Part shown: piece after piece, positions 27,301 to 33,971 of the stretch | How the letters are laid out: each line of letters begins with the position of its first letter | How positions within the stretch are numbered: position 1 is the first letter of the stretch | Assembly: GCA_047635375.1 (NCBI GenBank) | Contig: JBLIKP010000001.1 | Span: 21,639 to 85,638 of the forward strand | Source: JBLIKP01 sp047635375 | GTDB taxonomy: Bacteria; Bacteroidota; Bacteroidia; Sphingobacteriales; Sphingobacteriaceae | Reading direction: 5' to 3' | DNA length: 64,000 nucleotides | Made by a program: the position numbers and the translations under genes | Notes under the pieces: model-generated | Told to the model about the DNA's origin: nothing | The model's database searches: none | Seen by the model: only the letters and a program-made list of their open reading frames with translations

Positions 27301-28714
27301 CAGCATAGTCCTTGGCAAAAATCGGTTTTTCTTTAAATGCACGTTTAAGCATCATGATTTCAACAAGTGGATTATAGGATTGTAACCCCTGTGTTTTGTT
27401 GAAAATTTGTTGACGATAATAATTTGTAGACTCGAAGTATGCTTCTGGTTTGTTTTGGGAAATTATTTGACCAAGCTCGGCGGTACGCGTGTCAATGTTC
27501 CAGTTTAGTGTTTCAATATCAATGGCCATTTCATGAAAGGAGTCAAAAAACAGAGTGTTTCTAATTCCTGTTCCTTGGCGGATAAGCGAAATTGTGCGGG
27601 TATCCGCTAAAAACTTAATGGATACTTTTGGGTGGTAAAGAGAGTCACCTCCAAGGTAAAAGCTCACTTCAGATTCTTCCGCCGATATTCTATCGCTGTA
27701 AAAAACATACGCTTTGGAATAGGTGCGGAGGGCAAGTGTGTCACCGGTGTAGAAGTTTAATTTCGCATCAGCACCTTCTTCCCCAAAGCCAATAAATCTC
27801 CCCCCCGACATTTTTAGACCACCTTCATAGTTAATATTCTTGAAGATGTCGTCTTTTTTTATGGTCTTTTCGTAGGATGTAAATTTTGGATAGGTAGCGT
27901 TTTCTGGCTTATAATTGGTCGTAAGCTTATCCTCAAAATCACCCATTAATGGCCTTTCAAGGAGTGTTTTATAATGAAAAGTAACACTGTCGGCATTGAA
28001 ATTGGCGTTACTCATATTTATTTGATAGTCGTTGATTTCGGCATAAACCTGAGTGGAATCAAGTCCACCACGAGCCCAGTTTACTGTTCCGCCTTGACCA
28101 TACCAATATCTTCTCAATGGGTGGTATTCACCTGTGGTTTTGTAAATCCCAGTGCGGTCGTTTCGCGCGATGCAGATAATATCTGCATCTTCGCAAATTA
28201 TTTTTGCCGTTGTGTCATAAACAAACTCAAAAGTCCTATCGGTTAAGTACCATTTTGTCCCTGTTTTATCACTTAGTGATAAATCTCTGAAAAAGTCTTT
28301 GGTGATTTCAACGTAATTTGAAAGATCTCTAGAACTACCGGCTTTAAATAAGCTGTCCAAAGTCGCTTGCCACTCCTTAAAATCGTTTGGCTCAAAGGCG
28401 TTGTTTGTGAAATTAATAAGGGCTTGATAATACATGGCGAAATCACTTGCCAGAAACCTGGTAGTGATTAGGTTGTTCGAAAAACGCATGATGTCATCTT
28501 CCTGATCATTGGTGAATGATTTTAATTCCCAAAGTTCAGCGAATTTCTTTGCTACTTTCTCTCCATCTTTGTTTTGCTCCTTTTTGAAGTATTTTTTTAC
28601 ATCATCCTGAAATTCAAGAGGGTCGGTTTTGAATTTAAACTCCTTTCGTTGAGCGGAGGAAACTTGAATCAAGCAAAAACTGACAAATAGTAGGGTAGCA
28701 ATTCTTTTCAGCAT
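24317..28714 (-). CDS. Very large exported protein of unknown function, beta-rich
   Basis: A 1465-residue protein with signal peptide MLKRIATLLFVSFCLIQVSSAQ. I do not recognise a named family. The N-terminal ~160 residues look helical. From about 190 onward many segments repeat a theme of Tyr/Phe-rich beta strands with Gly turns (YKGKGNYEGNINLSQHG, KATYEGSILYTPANLYGSG, FSGSGEYEYVSKGG), which recalls OstA/LptA-like or AsmA-like beta structures. Residues ~465-505 instead look like a small winged helix (DYAARRNLTVDQVRGQLRKL). It probably acts in the periplasm or at the outer membrane; a role in envelope or LPS transport is inference only. It lies 18 bases after prmA in the same direction. Confidence 0.8.
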   Translation of the reverse strand: MLKRIATLLFVSFCLIQVSSAQRKEFKFKTDPLEFQDDVKKYFKKEQNKDGEKVAKKFAELWELKSFTNDQEDDIMRFSNNLITTRFLASDFAMYYQALINFTNNAFEPNDFKEWQATLDSLFKAGSSRDLSNYVEITKDFFRDLSLSDKTGTKWYLTDRTFEFVYDTTAKIICEDADIICIARNDRTGIYKTTGEYHPLRRYWYGQGGTVNWARGGLDSTQVYAEINDYQINMSNANFNADSVTFHYKTLLERPLMGDFEDKLTTNYKPENATYPKFTSYEKTIKKDDIFKNINYEGGLKMSGGRFIGFGEEGADAKLNFYTGDTLALRTYSKAYVFYSDRISAEESEVSFYLGGDSLYHPKVSIKFLADTRTISLIRQGTGIRNTLFFDSFHEMAIDIETLNWNIDTRTAELGQIISQNKPEAYFESTNYYRQQIFNKTQGLQSYNPLVEIMMLKRAFKEKPIFAKDYAARRNLTVDQVRGQLRKLVEGGFIYFDEDFDLITVKDKAINYVQNNAGNVDYDILRIRSRTDSANAYLNMKNYNLVINGVRQITMSDSQSVYVVPYGRTLTVMGNRNMLFGGQVHAGTLDFYGKGFTFDYENFKIALQNIDSLKIKVIGTSDAQGARQLIDVETVLQNINGDLYIDDKDNKSGLKDYPQYPLFDSQKESFVYYDYPNIQQSNYDRDRFFFRVIPFQLDSLDALTSTNGLAFPGIFYSGGIFPDLKEVLSLQSDTSLGFISPTPQGGYPLYKGKGNYEGNINLSQHGLFGQGDITYLSSKGQSQNILFLLDSVKADIDRYEIKKGPFGAASYPGVVSEGSYMHWEPYADSMRIDQKTTAFDIYGDKATYEGSILYTPANLYGSGKIGFNNAQVASRSFLLKENSFRADTSNMNVYNQDSTKHLLAANNIKSEVDFGTMQGKFESNLFGYNIEYPNNKYVGSLNRFTWDIKKKEMEFSAALGQVTEELSFRSTDPKQDSLVFASETAKFFLDSSAIGVSNVPNIFVADVEIIPDKNEAYIAEGGKLGLLKNARIIANTDTRFHEIFNANLNITGKNKFSGSGEYEYVSKGGAIEKFKFERILVDTAGRTQARGRIADTTTFVLNPRILFKGEVVLKAEDKYMNYEGYAKLDQQSTRIKSEFFSFAAEVNPDSLVTTISDPRDINKKRLFTGFHINNMTGGLYGTFVSQKVEPNDHDIIKVEGQMLFDEDDQIFKIGSETKLFNTGNKGNYLSFDDRREEIFAEGVLDIGIELNPIDDLPKVKTVGTITNDLFEETFFLDILMAFDFDFPKKALEIMKDQLEIDLLNSDVVINDRDVFVHGISEMLPEKEAKTIIEDVKLYGNFKMIKALEHSLFFNRLNFVWDQTAKAYVSEGIIGLGVVQDKLINRRIKGKVVIEIKRGAPKISFYLESPIENWYYFSFYKGLMEAYSSNEDFNQAVLDKTKSDKPFSVATGRKKSDFLRKFPILD

Positions 28715-28732
28715 ATTATGTCTTTTAATTGA

Positions 28733-29575
28733 TTACCGAGAAAATTCGGCGGCAATCCATTCTTTTAATTCTTTAACTTTTGAGATCGATAAATTGTACT
28801 TTTTGGACTCTTTTTCAATCATTTGAAGGTCATTATTGTAAAACCCACTTAGGAATAATAATCCTCCATCAGCCAAAAGATTGGCGTACATATCCATCTC
28901 CGAAAGGAGAATATTACGGTTTATATTTGCAAGCACAATATCAAACTTTTCCACAGGTATGTCAGCTACAGTGCCACAATAGACTTTGTCGACTTTAACA
29001 TCATTTTTCGTGAAATTTTGTTCGGTAACTAAGGCAGCGTTTTCTTCAATATCAGCGGCAACTATATAGCTCGCGCCTAGCTTTGCTGCCATCACTCCTA
29101 AAATTCCTGTTCCGCAGCCTAGGTCGATCACCTTTTTGCCTTTTAGATTTCCTTCAATAAGATGTTCCATCATTAAAGAAGTTGTTTGATGGTGCCCGGT
29201 CCCGAACGCCATTTCTGGGTTAATCACAAGTTCATTGGGGTAACTTGGGTCTTTTTCGTGAAAGGGGGCGCGCACCCTCCAGTTTTTTACGGTAATAGGG
29301 CTGAAATTACTTTCCCATACTTCGTTCCAGTTTTTTGGCTGAATAAGGGATTCAGAAACTTTTAGGCTTCCGCCGAAAGGCAATTTGCTTAGAACATTTT
29401 GAAGATTTTTCATGGTGAAACTTCCTTCTTGAAAAAAAGCTTTCACTCCATTCTCCGTTTCTTCGAACATGTCACCGCCTTCTGCGTCAAGCATGGCAAC
29501 AACGATTTCACGCTCTTCGTCAGAGGAAATCCCTTCGATTAAGAATTGCGAGTAGGTTACATTTGTCAATCCCAT
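28733..29575 (-). CDS. prmA: Ribosomal protein L11 methyltransferase PrmA
   Basis: A 280-residue SAM-dependent methyltransferase. The N-terminal substrate-recognition part is followed by the SAM site VIDLGCGTGILGVMAAKLGA near residue 150 and the PrmA-specific blocks PEMAFGTGHHQTTSLMM and LANINRNILL. It methylates ribosomal protein L11. The start codon overlaps the tpiA stop by one base (TAATG), so the two are translationally coupled. Confidence 0.95.
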   Translation of the reverse strand: MGLTNVTYSQFLIEGISSDEEREIVVAMLDAEGGDMFEETENGVKAFFQEGSFTMKNLQNVLSKLPFGGSLKVSESLIQPKNWNEVWESNFSPITVKNWRVRAPFHEKDPSYPNELVINPEMAFGTGHHQTTSLMMEHLIEGNLKGKKVIDLGCGTGILGVMAAKLGASYIVAADIEENAALVTEQNFTKNDVKVDKVYCGTVADIPVEKFDIVLANINRNILLSEMDMYANLLADGGLLFLSGFYNNDLQMIEKESKKYNLSISKVKELKEWIAAEFSR

Positions 29576-30372
29576 TAGGCGTTTTGCGTTGCTTTAACTG
29601 AATTTGAAAGTTCTTTGGCGATGGTGATAAATTCTTTAGACTTAAGTGCCGCTCCACCAATTAGTCCGCCATCTACATCCGCCATGGCGAAAATCTCGGC
29701 GGCATTATCGGGCTTACAGCTTCCGCCGTATAAAATAGAGGTGTTGTTTGCCGTGGTTGGATCATACAAGTTTGCAATGCTTTCACGGATAAACATATGA
29801 ACCTCCTGAGCTTGTTTTGGACTTGCGGTTTTACCCGTTCCAATAGCCCAGATTGGTTCATAGGCCAAAACTATACTCTTCATTTGGTCAGCGCTAATTC
29901 CGGAAAGACCTTCTTTTATTTGTTTTCCTATAATTTCCTTGAAAGCGCCTGATTCTCTTTGAGATAATGACTCGCCCACACATAAAATAGGTAGTAACCC
30001 CGCTGCATTAGCGATCTTTACTTTTTCATTTACTGTTTGATTGGTTTCTCCGAAAAATTCTCGTCGTTCAGAGTGGCCTAGGATTACATATTTGCAGCCA
30101 ACAGATTTAAGCATGCCTGCCGAAATTTCACCCGTAAACGCGCCCGATTCGGATGAGTGGCAGTTCTGCGCACCCAATGAAACACTTGAGTTATTTGGCT
30201 CAATCATGGCCGCGACAGTCCTTGTGAAGAGGAACGGTGGCGCAAGCATTACTTCTACATGTTCGTAGGAGTTTTGGTAAATCATATGAATAACCTCTGA
30301 AGCGAGCTTTTGAGCTTCGTCAAGATTATTGTTCATTTTCCAGTTTCCGGCAACAATAAATTTTCTTGGCAT
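29575..30372 (-). CDS. tpiA: Triosephosphate isomerase
   Basis: A 265-residue glycolytic TIM barrel that interconverts dihydroxyacetone phosphate and glyceraldehyde 3-phosphate. Active-site sequences are GNWKMN (Asn and Lys), ILGHSERREFFGE (catalytic His) and LAYEPIWAIGTGKTA (catalytic Glu plus start of the lid loop); ILYGGSCKPDNA binds phosphate. I placed the start at 30372 (MPRKFIVAGNWKMN), because a frame beginning at 30402 adds ten residues absent from the family and would overlap the GlmU-like gene. Confidence 0.96.
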   Translation of the reverse strand: MPRKFIVAGNWKMNNNLDEAQKLASEVIHMIYQNSYEHVEVMLAPPFLFTRTVAAMIEPNNSSVSLGAQNCHSSESGAFTGEISAGMLKSVGCKYVILGHSERREFFGETNQTVNEKVKIANAAGLLPILCVGESLSQRESGAFKEIIGKQIKEGLSGISADQMKSIVLAYEPIWAIGTGKTASPKQAQEVHMFIRESIANLYDPTTANNTSILYGGSCKPDNAAEIFAMADVDGGLIGGAALKSKEFITIAKELSNSVKATQNA

Positions 30373-30383
30373 AATTATGTCTT

Positions 30384-31589
30384 TTATGTGGTTGCTTCCC
30401 ACACTCTATCAGCTTTGTTTTGTTCAAAAATGTGATTAAAAACTGCTTCGTCGTCAGCGGTAAATTCAATTTTCCTGCGGGACATTACGATTTTTGCAAC
30501 CTCAATTGCTTTTTTTGGTAAATAAGTGTTGAAGCCAGAGGCTCCTCCCCAAGAAAAGTCAGGAACGAAATTTCTTGGAAATCCGCTACCGAAAATATTG
30601 GAGCTAAAACCAACCACAGTACCCGTATTAAACATGGTGTTAATTCCACATTTACTATGGTCACCCATGATTAACCCGCAAAATTGAAGACCTGTTTTAG
30701 CAAACCCCTTTCTTTTATAATTCCAAAGTTTCACTTCGGTGTAATTGTTCTTTAAGTTAGAATTGTTGGTGTCGGCACCAATGTTGCACCATTCCCCTAA
30801 AACACTATTTCCTAGAAAGCCATCATGGCCCTTGTTTGAATACCCAAAGATAACCACGTTATTTAATTCTCCCCCAACTTTTGAATGAGGTCCCACGGTC
30901 GTTGGCCCGTAAATTTTTGTATCTAACTTGGTTGAGGAGTGATCGCAAAGAGCAAAGGGCCCTCTAATTTTTGATCCTTCCATTACTTCAGCATCTTTTC
31001 CTATATAAATTGACCCGTTCTGGGTATTTAAAATGGAAGCATTTACTGTTGCTCCAGGCTCAATGAATAACTTGCTCCTCTCGCCAAGTAAAATGTTATG
31101 TGAAAGTAAATCAGCCGATTCCCTTCCTTTTGTTAGTCTTTCAAAATCGGCTTCAATTGCTTCGCCATTAAAAGTAAAAATGTCGGGTAGCTGATTAATA
31201 ATATGAACATCTCCACTGTAATCAACTCTTGATAGGGATGATAATTTATCATCTTCCCAAGGGAAAACGCCAAGAGTTGTTGTTTTAGCAGCCAAAGTTT
31301 CTTCCCCAGCCATTAAAACGGATTCTTCGGGCAGCGCTTCTATTGCTGAAAGAACAGCTGCATTGGGCGCAAGTCTTCCGTTTATATAAAGGGAAGCAGT
31401 GGATGAGTTCTGAGAATTATATTTTTCAGCAATTGGGGAGCGTGTTAAAAATACAGCCGTCCCTTTTAATTCATGCTCCCATTTCTCGGCAATTGTTAAA
31501 ATGCCTAGTCTAAACGCACCTGTTGGGCGTGAAAGCGATAAGGGGAAAAGCTTATCGTATGATTTGTCGTCGTAGAGCCAAAATTCCAT
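30384..31589 (-). CDS. GlmU-family protein (putative sugar nucleotidyltransferase, left-handed beta helix)
   Basis: A 401-residue protein. The C-terminal half (about 165-350) is a left-handed beta helix of hexapeptide repeats, for example GSIYIGKDAEVMEGSKIRGP and the following turns. The N-terminal half is shorter than a normal nucleotidyltransferase domain and opens MEFWLYDD...PLSLSRPTGAFRLG. The canonical G-x-G-T-R-M/S nucleotide-binding motif of GlmU or GalU is not visible. Bacteroidota encode this divergent form widely, but its substrate is not known to me. It starts 12 bases past the L31 terminator and is followed by tpiA and prmA in the same direction. Confidence 0.8.
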   Translation of the reverse strand: MEFWLYDDKSYDKLFPLSLSRPTGAFRLGILTIAEKWEHELKGTAVFLTRSPIAEKYNSQNSSTASLYINGRLAPNAAVLSAIEALPEESVLMAGEETLAAKTTTLGVFPWEDDKLSSLSRVDYSGDVHIINQLPDIFTFNGEAIEADFERLTKGRESADLLSHNILLGERSKLFIEPGATVNASILNTQNGSIYIGKDAEVMEGSKIRGPFALCDHSSTKLDTKIYGPTTVGPHSKVGGELNNVVIFGYSNKGHDGFLGNSVLGEWCNIGADTNNSNLKNNYTEVKLWNYKRKGFAKTGLQFCGLIMGDHSKCGINTMFNTGTVVGFSSNIFGSGFPRNFVPDFSWGGASGFNTYLPKKAIEVAKIVMSRRKIEFTADDEAVFNHIFEQNKADRVWEATT

Positions 31590-31600
31590 AGCCCAAAAAT

Positions 31601-31631
31601 AAAAAAACCTCCATGGAGTGGAGGTTTTTTT
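31601..31631 (-). terminator. Terminator of the L31 gene
   Basis: A 13 bp stem (AAAAAAACCTCCA / TGGAGGTTTTTTT) with loop TGGAG. A and T runs on both sides make it a strong, possibly two-way terminator. Confidence 0.85.
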
Positions 31632-31658
31632 AAAATTATATTTTGATTCGAATGCGAA

Positions 31659-31931
31659 TTAATCTTCTTTAGGAGCAGAATCCTTACGTCCTTTGTAACG
31701 ATTACGGAATTTATCAACACGTCCTGCAGTATCGATTAATTTCAGTTTTCCAGTATAGAAAGGGTGTGACATGTTTGAAATATCTAATTTTACTAAAGGG
31801 TATTCTTTTCCGTCAGTCCACTCGATTGTTTCTTTAGTAGCTACTGTTGAGCGAGTAATAAAGGAGTGATCACATGAAATATCTTTAAACACTATGAAAC
31901 GGTAGTTCTCTGGATGTGTATTCGCTTTCAT
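31659..31931 (-). CDS. rpmE2: 50S ribosomal protein L31, type B
   Basis: A 90-residue protein with the type B features: N-terminal [17 protein letters not shown], the central [11 protein letters not shown], and a basic FRNRYKGRK near the end. It has a single cysteine and lacks the zinc-binding CxxC pair of type A L31, so it needs no zinc. The gene is monocistronic, bounded by a clear promoter at 31960-31990 and a terminator at 31601. Confidence 0.96.
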   Translation of the reverse strand: MKANTHPENYRFIVFKDISCDHSFITRSTVATKETIEWTDGKEYPLVKLDISNMSHPFYTGKLKLIDTAGRVDKFRNRYKGRKDSAPKED

Positions 31932-31959
31932 CTTATTGTCTTATTTTTAAATGAGTCTG

Positions 31960-31990
31960 CAAATATACGACGAAGATATTAATTGACAAA
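31960..31990 (-). promoter_or_regulatory. Bacteroidota-type promoter of the L31 gene
   Basis: Read on the minus strand, TTTG (31990-31987) and TATATTTG (31967-31960) are separated by exactly 19 bases, matching the -33/-7 consensus TTTG-N19-TAnnTTTG. The predicted start gives a leader of about 25 bases before the ATG at 31931. This is the clearest full promoter in the window. Confidence 0.75.
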
Positions 31991-32030
31991 CTGTTAATAG
32001 GAAAAATATCATGTCGATTGCACAAATGTG

Positions 32031-32747
32031 TTATCTTTTTTCAATTGCCCCAGTTTTGGGGTTGTAAATAGGGACTATAGCCCATTGATTTGGTGTTAGG
32101 CAGTAGTCCACGTCTCGCTCTATCTTTAAACGTTGTAAGCGCTTAAAATGTGACGAATGTTTCATAAAGCCTAGCAAGTTGGGTTTTGCAAGGTTGTAAA
32201 GGGTCTCAGCTCCTACACAGCTGTCGCAGAAAACTGTAAACTCCGTTTTCAACTTTTGATAAACCGCACCTGCAAATGCAGTGTCTTCAAGATTGAATTT
32301 ATTTTTCCACCCTGCGCAAAGCAAAACTACATCTTCCGATTTTTCACTTAAATATTTACAAACTGAGTCAAGGTTTACAAAAGCTCCAATAATTATTTCT
32401 TTGGCATCCTTTGCTAGGTTTAAAGCTGCGGTTCCATTAGTGGTGGTCATCACAACCGACTTCCCATTGACTTCTTCTCCCATATAACTATAAGGAGAGT
32501 TACCCATATCGAACCCTTCAACCATGCTGCCGTCTCTTTCTGCGGAAAGTAGATAGCCCTTTCCGCGGTACGCTTCGCACTCCTCAACCTTGCTGACAGG
32601 AATGATTTCCTTCACCCCATTTGCCAAGCCTACGCATATGCTTGAAGTTGCACGCAGTACATCGATGACCACGACGATTTTACCCGTTAGATCATAAAGG
32701 TTAATTAAAGCGGGAGTGAGGCAGACCTCAATACTTCTTTCTTGCAA
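32031..32747 (-). CDS. comB: 2-phosphosulfolactate phosphatase family protein (ComB)
   Basis: A 238-residue protein of the ComB family. Visible blocks are VVVIDVLRATSSI (Asp and Arg in the Mg/substrate site), MTTTNGTAAL, and CAGWKNKFNLEDTAFAGA. In methanogens ComB dephosphorylates 2-phosphosulfolactate during coenzyme M synthesis; in Bacteroidota the physiological substrate is not established and other com genes are not in view. The gene begins three bases after gcvT ends, so the two share a transcript from the promoter near 33855. Confidence 0.85.
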   Translation of the reverse strand: MQERSIEVCLTPALINLYDLTGKIVVVIDVLRATSSICVGLANGVKEIIPVSKVEECEAYRGKGYLLSAERDGSMVEGFDMGNSPYSYMGEEVNGKSVVMTTTNGTAALNLAKDAKEIIIGAFVNLDSVCKYLSEKSEDVVLLCAGWKNKFNLEDTAFAGAVYQKLKTEFTVFCDSCVGAETLYNLAKPNLLGFMKHSSHFKRLQRLKIERDVDYCLTPNQWAIVPIYNPKTGAIEKR

Positions 32748-32750
32748 ATT

Positions 32751-33833
32751 CTAAGCTTTGTAAAATGGTGGCTTCGCAATAATTGCTTTTACTGGTTTGT
32801 TGCGGATATTGATAACAATTTCCGTTCCTTCTTTGTTATATTCTTTTGGAACATAACCCATTCCAACGGCCTTTTTCAGACTTGGAGATTGAGTTCCCGA
32901 TGTAACTCTTCCAATTACTTCGCCTTCGATGTTTAAAATTTCATAGTCGTGACGAGGAATTCCTCGGTCAACCATTTCAAATCCTACAAGTCGGTTTTTA
33001 ATTCCAGCTTCCTTTTCCTTTAATAAGTTGGCGCTGTTTGTGAATTCCTTAGTAAATTTCGTAATCCAGCCAAGGCCCGCTTCTAAGGGAGATGTTTTAT
33101 CGTCGATGTCGTTTCCATATAAACAGAAACCCATTTCTAGTCTAAGTGTGTCACGTGCACCAAGTCCTATAGGCTGAATGTCAAATTCAGCACCAGCCTC
33201 AAAAATTTTAGTCCAGATTGTTTCCGCATCGTTATTGTCAAAATAAATTTCAAATCCGCCAGCTCCTGTGTAACCCGTTGCCGAAACTAAAACGTTTTCA
33301 ACTCCAGCAAAAACTCCCTTTTCAAAGGTGTAATAACCCATGTCCGAAAGTTTAATGTCGGTTAAAGCCTCCAATGCTTGCGTGGCTTTTGGACCTTGAA
33401 CAGCCAAAAGTGTTGTGCGGTCACTTATGTCAATCATTTCAACACCCTTGGTGTTGTGTTTTTTTATCCAATTCCAATCTTTCTCCATGTTGCTGGCATT
33501 AACCACCAACATGTATGTTTTTTCGTTAACACGGTATACAAGAAGATCGTCTACAATTCCACCGTCTTCGTTTGGAAGGCAGCTGTATTGAACTTTTCCA
33601 TTCACTAATTTTGAAGCATCATTACTTGTAACACGCTGAATTAAATCTAATGCATTTTCACCTTTAAGGATGAATTCGCCCATGTGGCTCACATCGAAAA
33701 CACCAACACCCGTTCTTACCACTTGGTGCTCTTGGTTAATTCCTTCGTAAGAAACAGGCATGTTATATCCTGCAAATGGAACCATTTTGGCTCCTAGGAC
33801 TATATGCTTATCGGTTAATGCTGTAGATTTCAT
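32751..33833 (-). CDS. gcvT: Aminomethyltransferase (glycine cleavage T protein)
   Basis: A 360-residue folate enzyme that takes the aminomethyl group from the H protein, releases ammonia and forms methylene-tetrahydrofolate. Family marks are [41 protein letters not shown], and [22 protein letters not shown] use the ATG at 33833; a frame eight codons longer begins at 33857 but would run over the promoter box. gcvH and gcvP are not nearby. Confidence 0.95.
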   Translation of the reverse strand: MKSTALTDKHIVLGAKMVPFAGYNMPVSYEGINQEHQVVRTGVGVFDVSHMGEFILKGENALDLIQRVTSNDASKLVNGKVQYSCLPNEDGGIVDDLLVYRVNEKTYMLVVNASNMEKDWNWIKKHNTKGVEMIDISDRTTLLAVQGPKATQALEALTDIKLSDMGYYTFEKGVFAGVENVLVSATGYTGAGGFEIYFDNNDAETIWTKIFEAGAEFDIQPIGLGARDTLRLEMGFCLYGNDIDDKTSPLEAGLGWITKFTKEFTNSANLLKEKEAGIKNRLVGFEMVDRGIPRHDYEILNIEGEVIGRVTSGTQSPSLKKAVGMGYVPKEYNKEGTEIVINIRNKPVKAIIAKPPFYKA

Positions 33834-33854
33834 AGTTTGATATCTTAAAAAGTA

Positions 33855-33889
33855 CAAAAATAGACAATTATTAAATGTTGTTCACCAAA
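33855..33889 (-). promoter_or_regulatory. Candidate promoter of gcvT-comB
   Basis: On the minus strand TTTG (33889-33886) and TATTTTTG (33862-33855) are spaced 23 bases apart, slightly long for the TTTG/TAnnTTTG consensus. The -7 box ends 21 bases before the gcvT ATG. Confidence 0.5.
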
Positions 33890-33971
33890 TTATATACCTA
33901 AAATTTAAAAGGAATGTTTAAATCCCTATATTGCAAGTTGAACATCTAATTTTTAATCATAAATTATTTAA

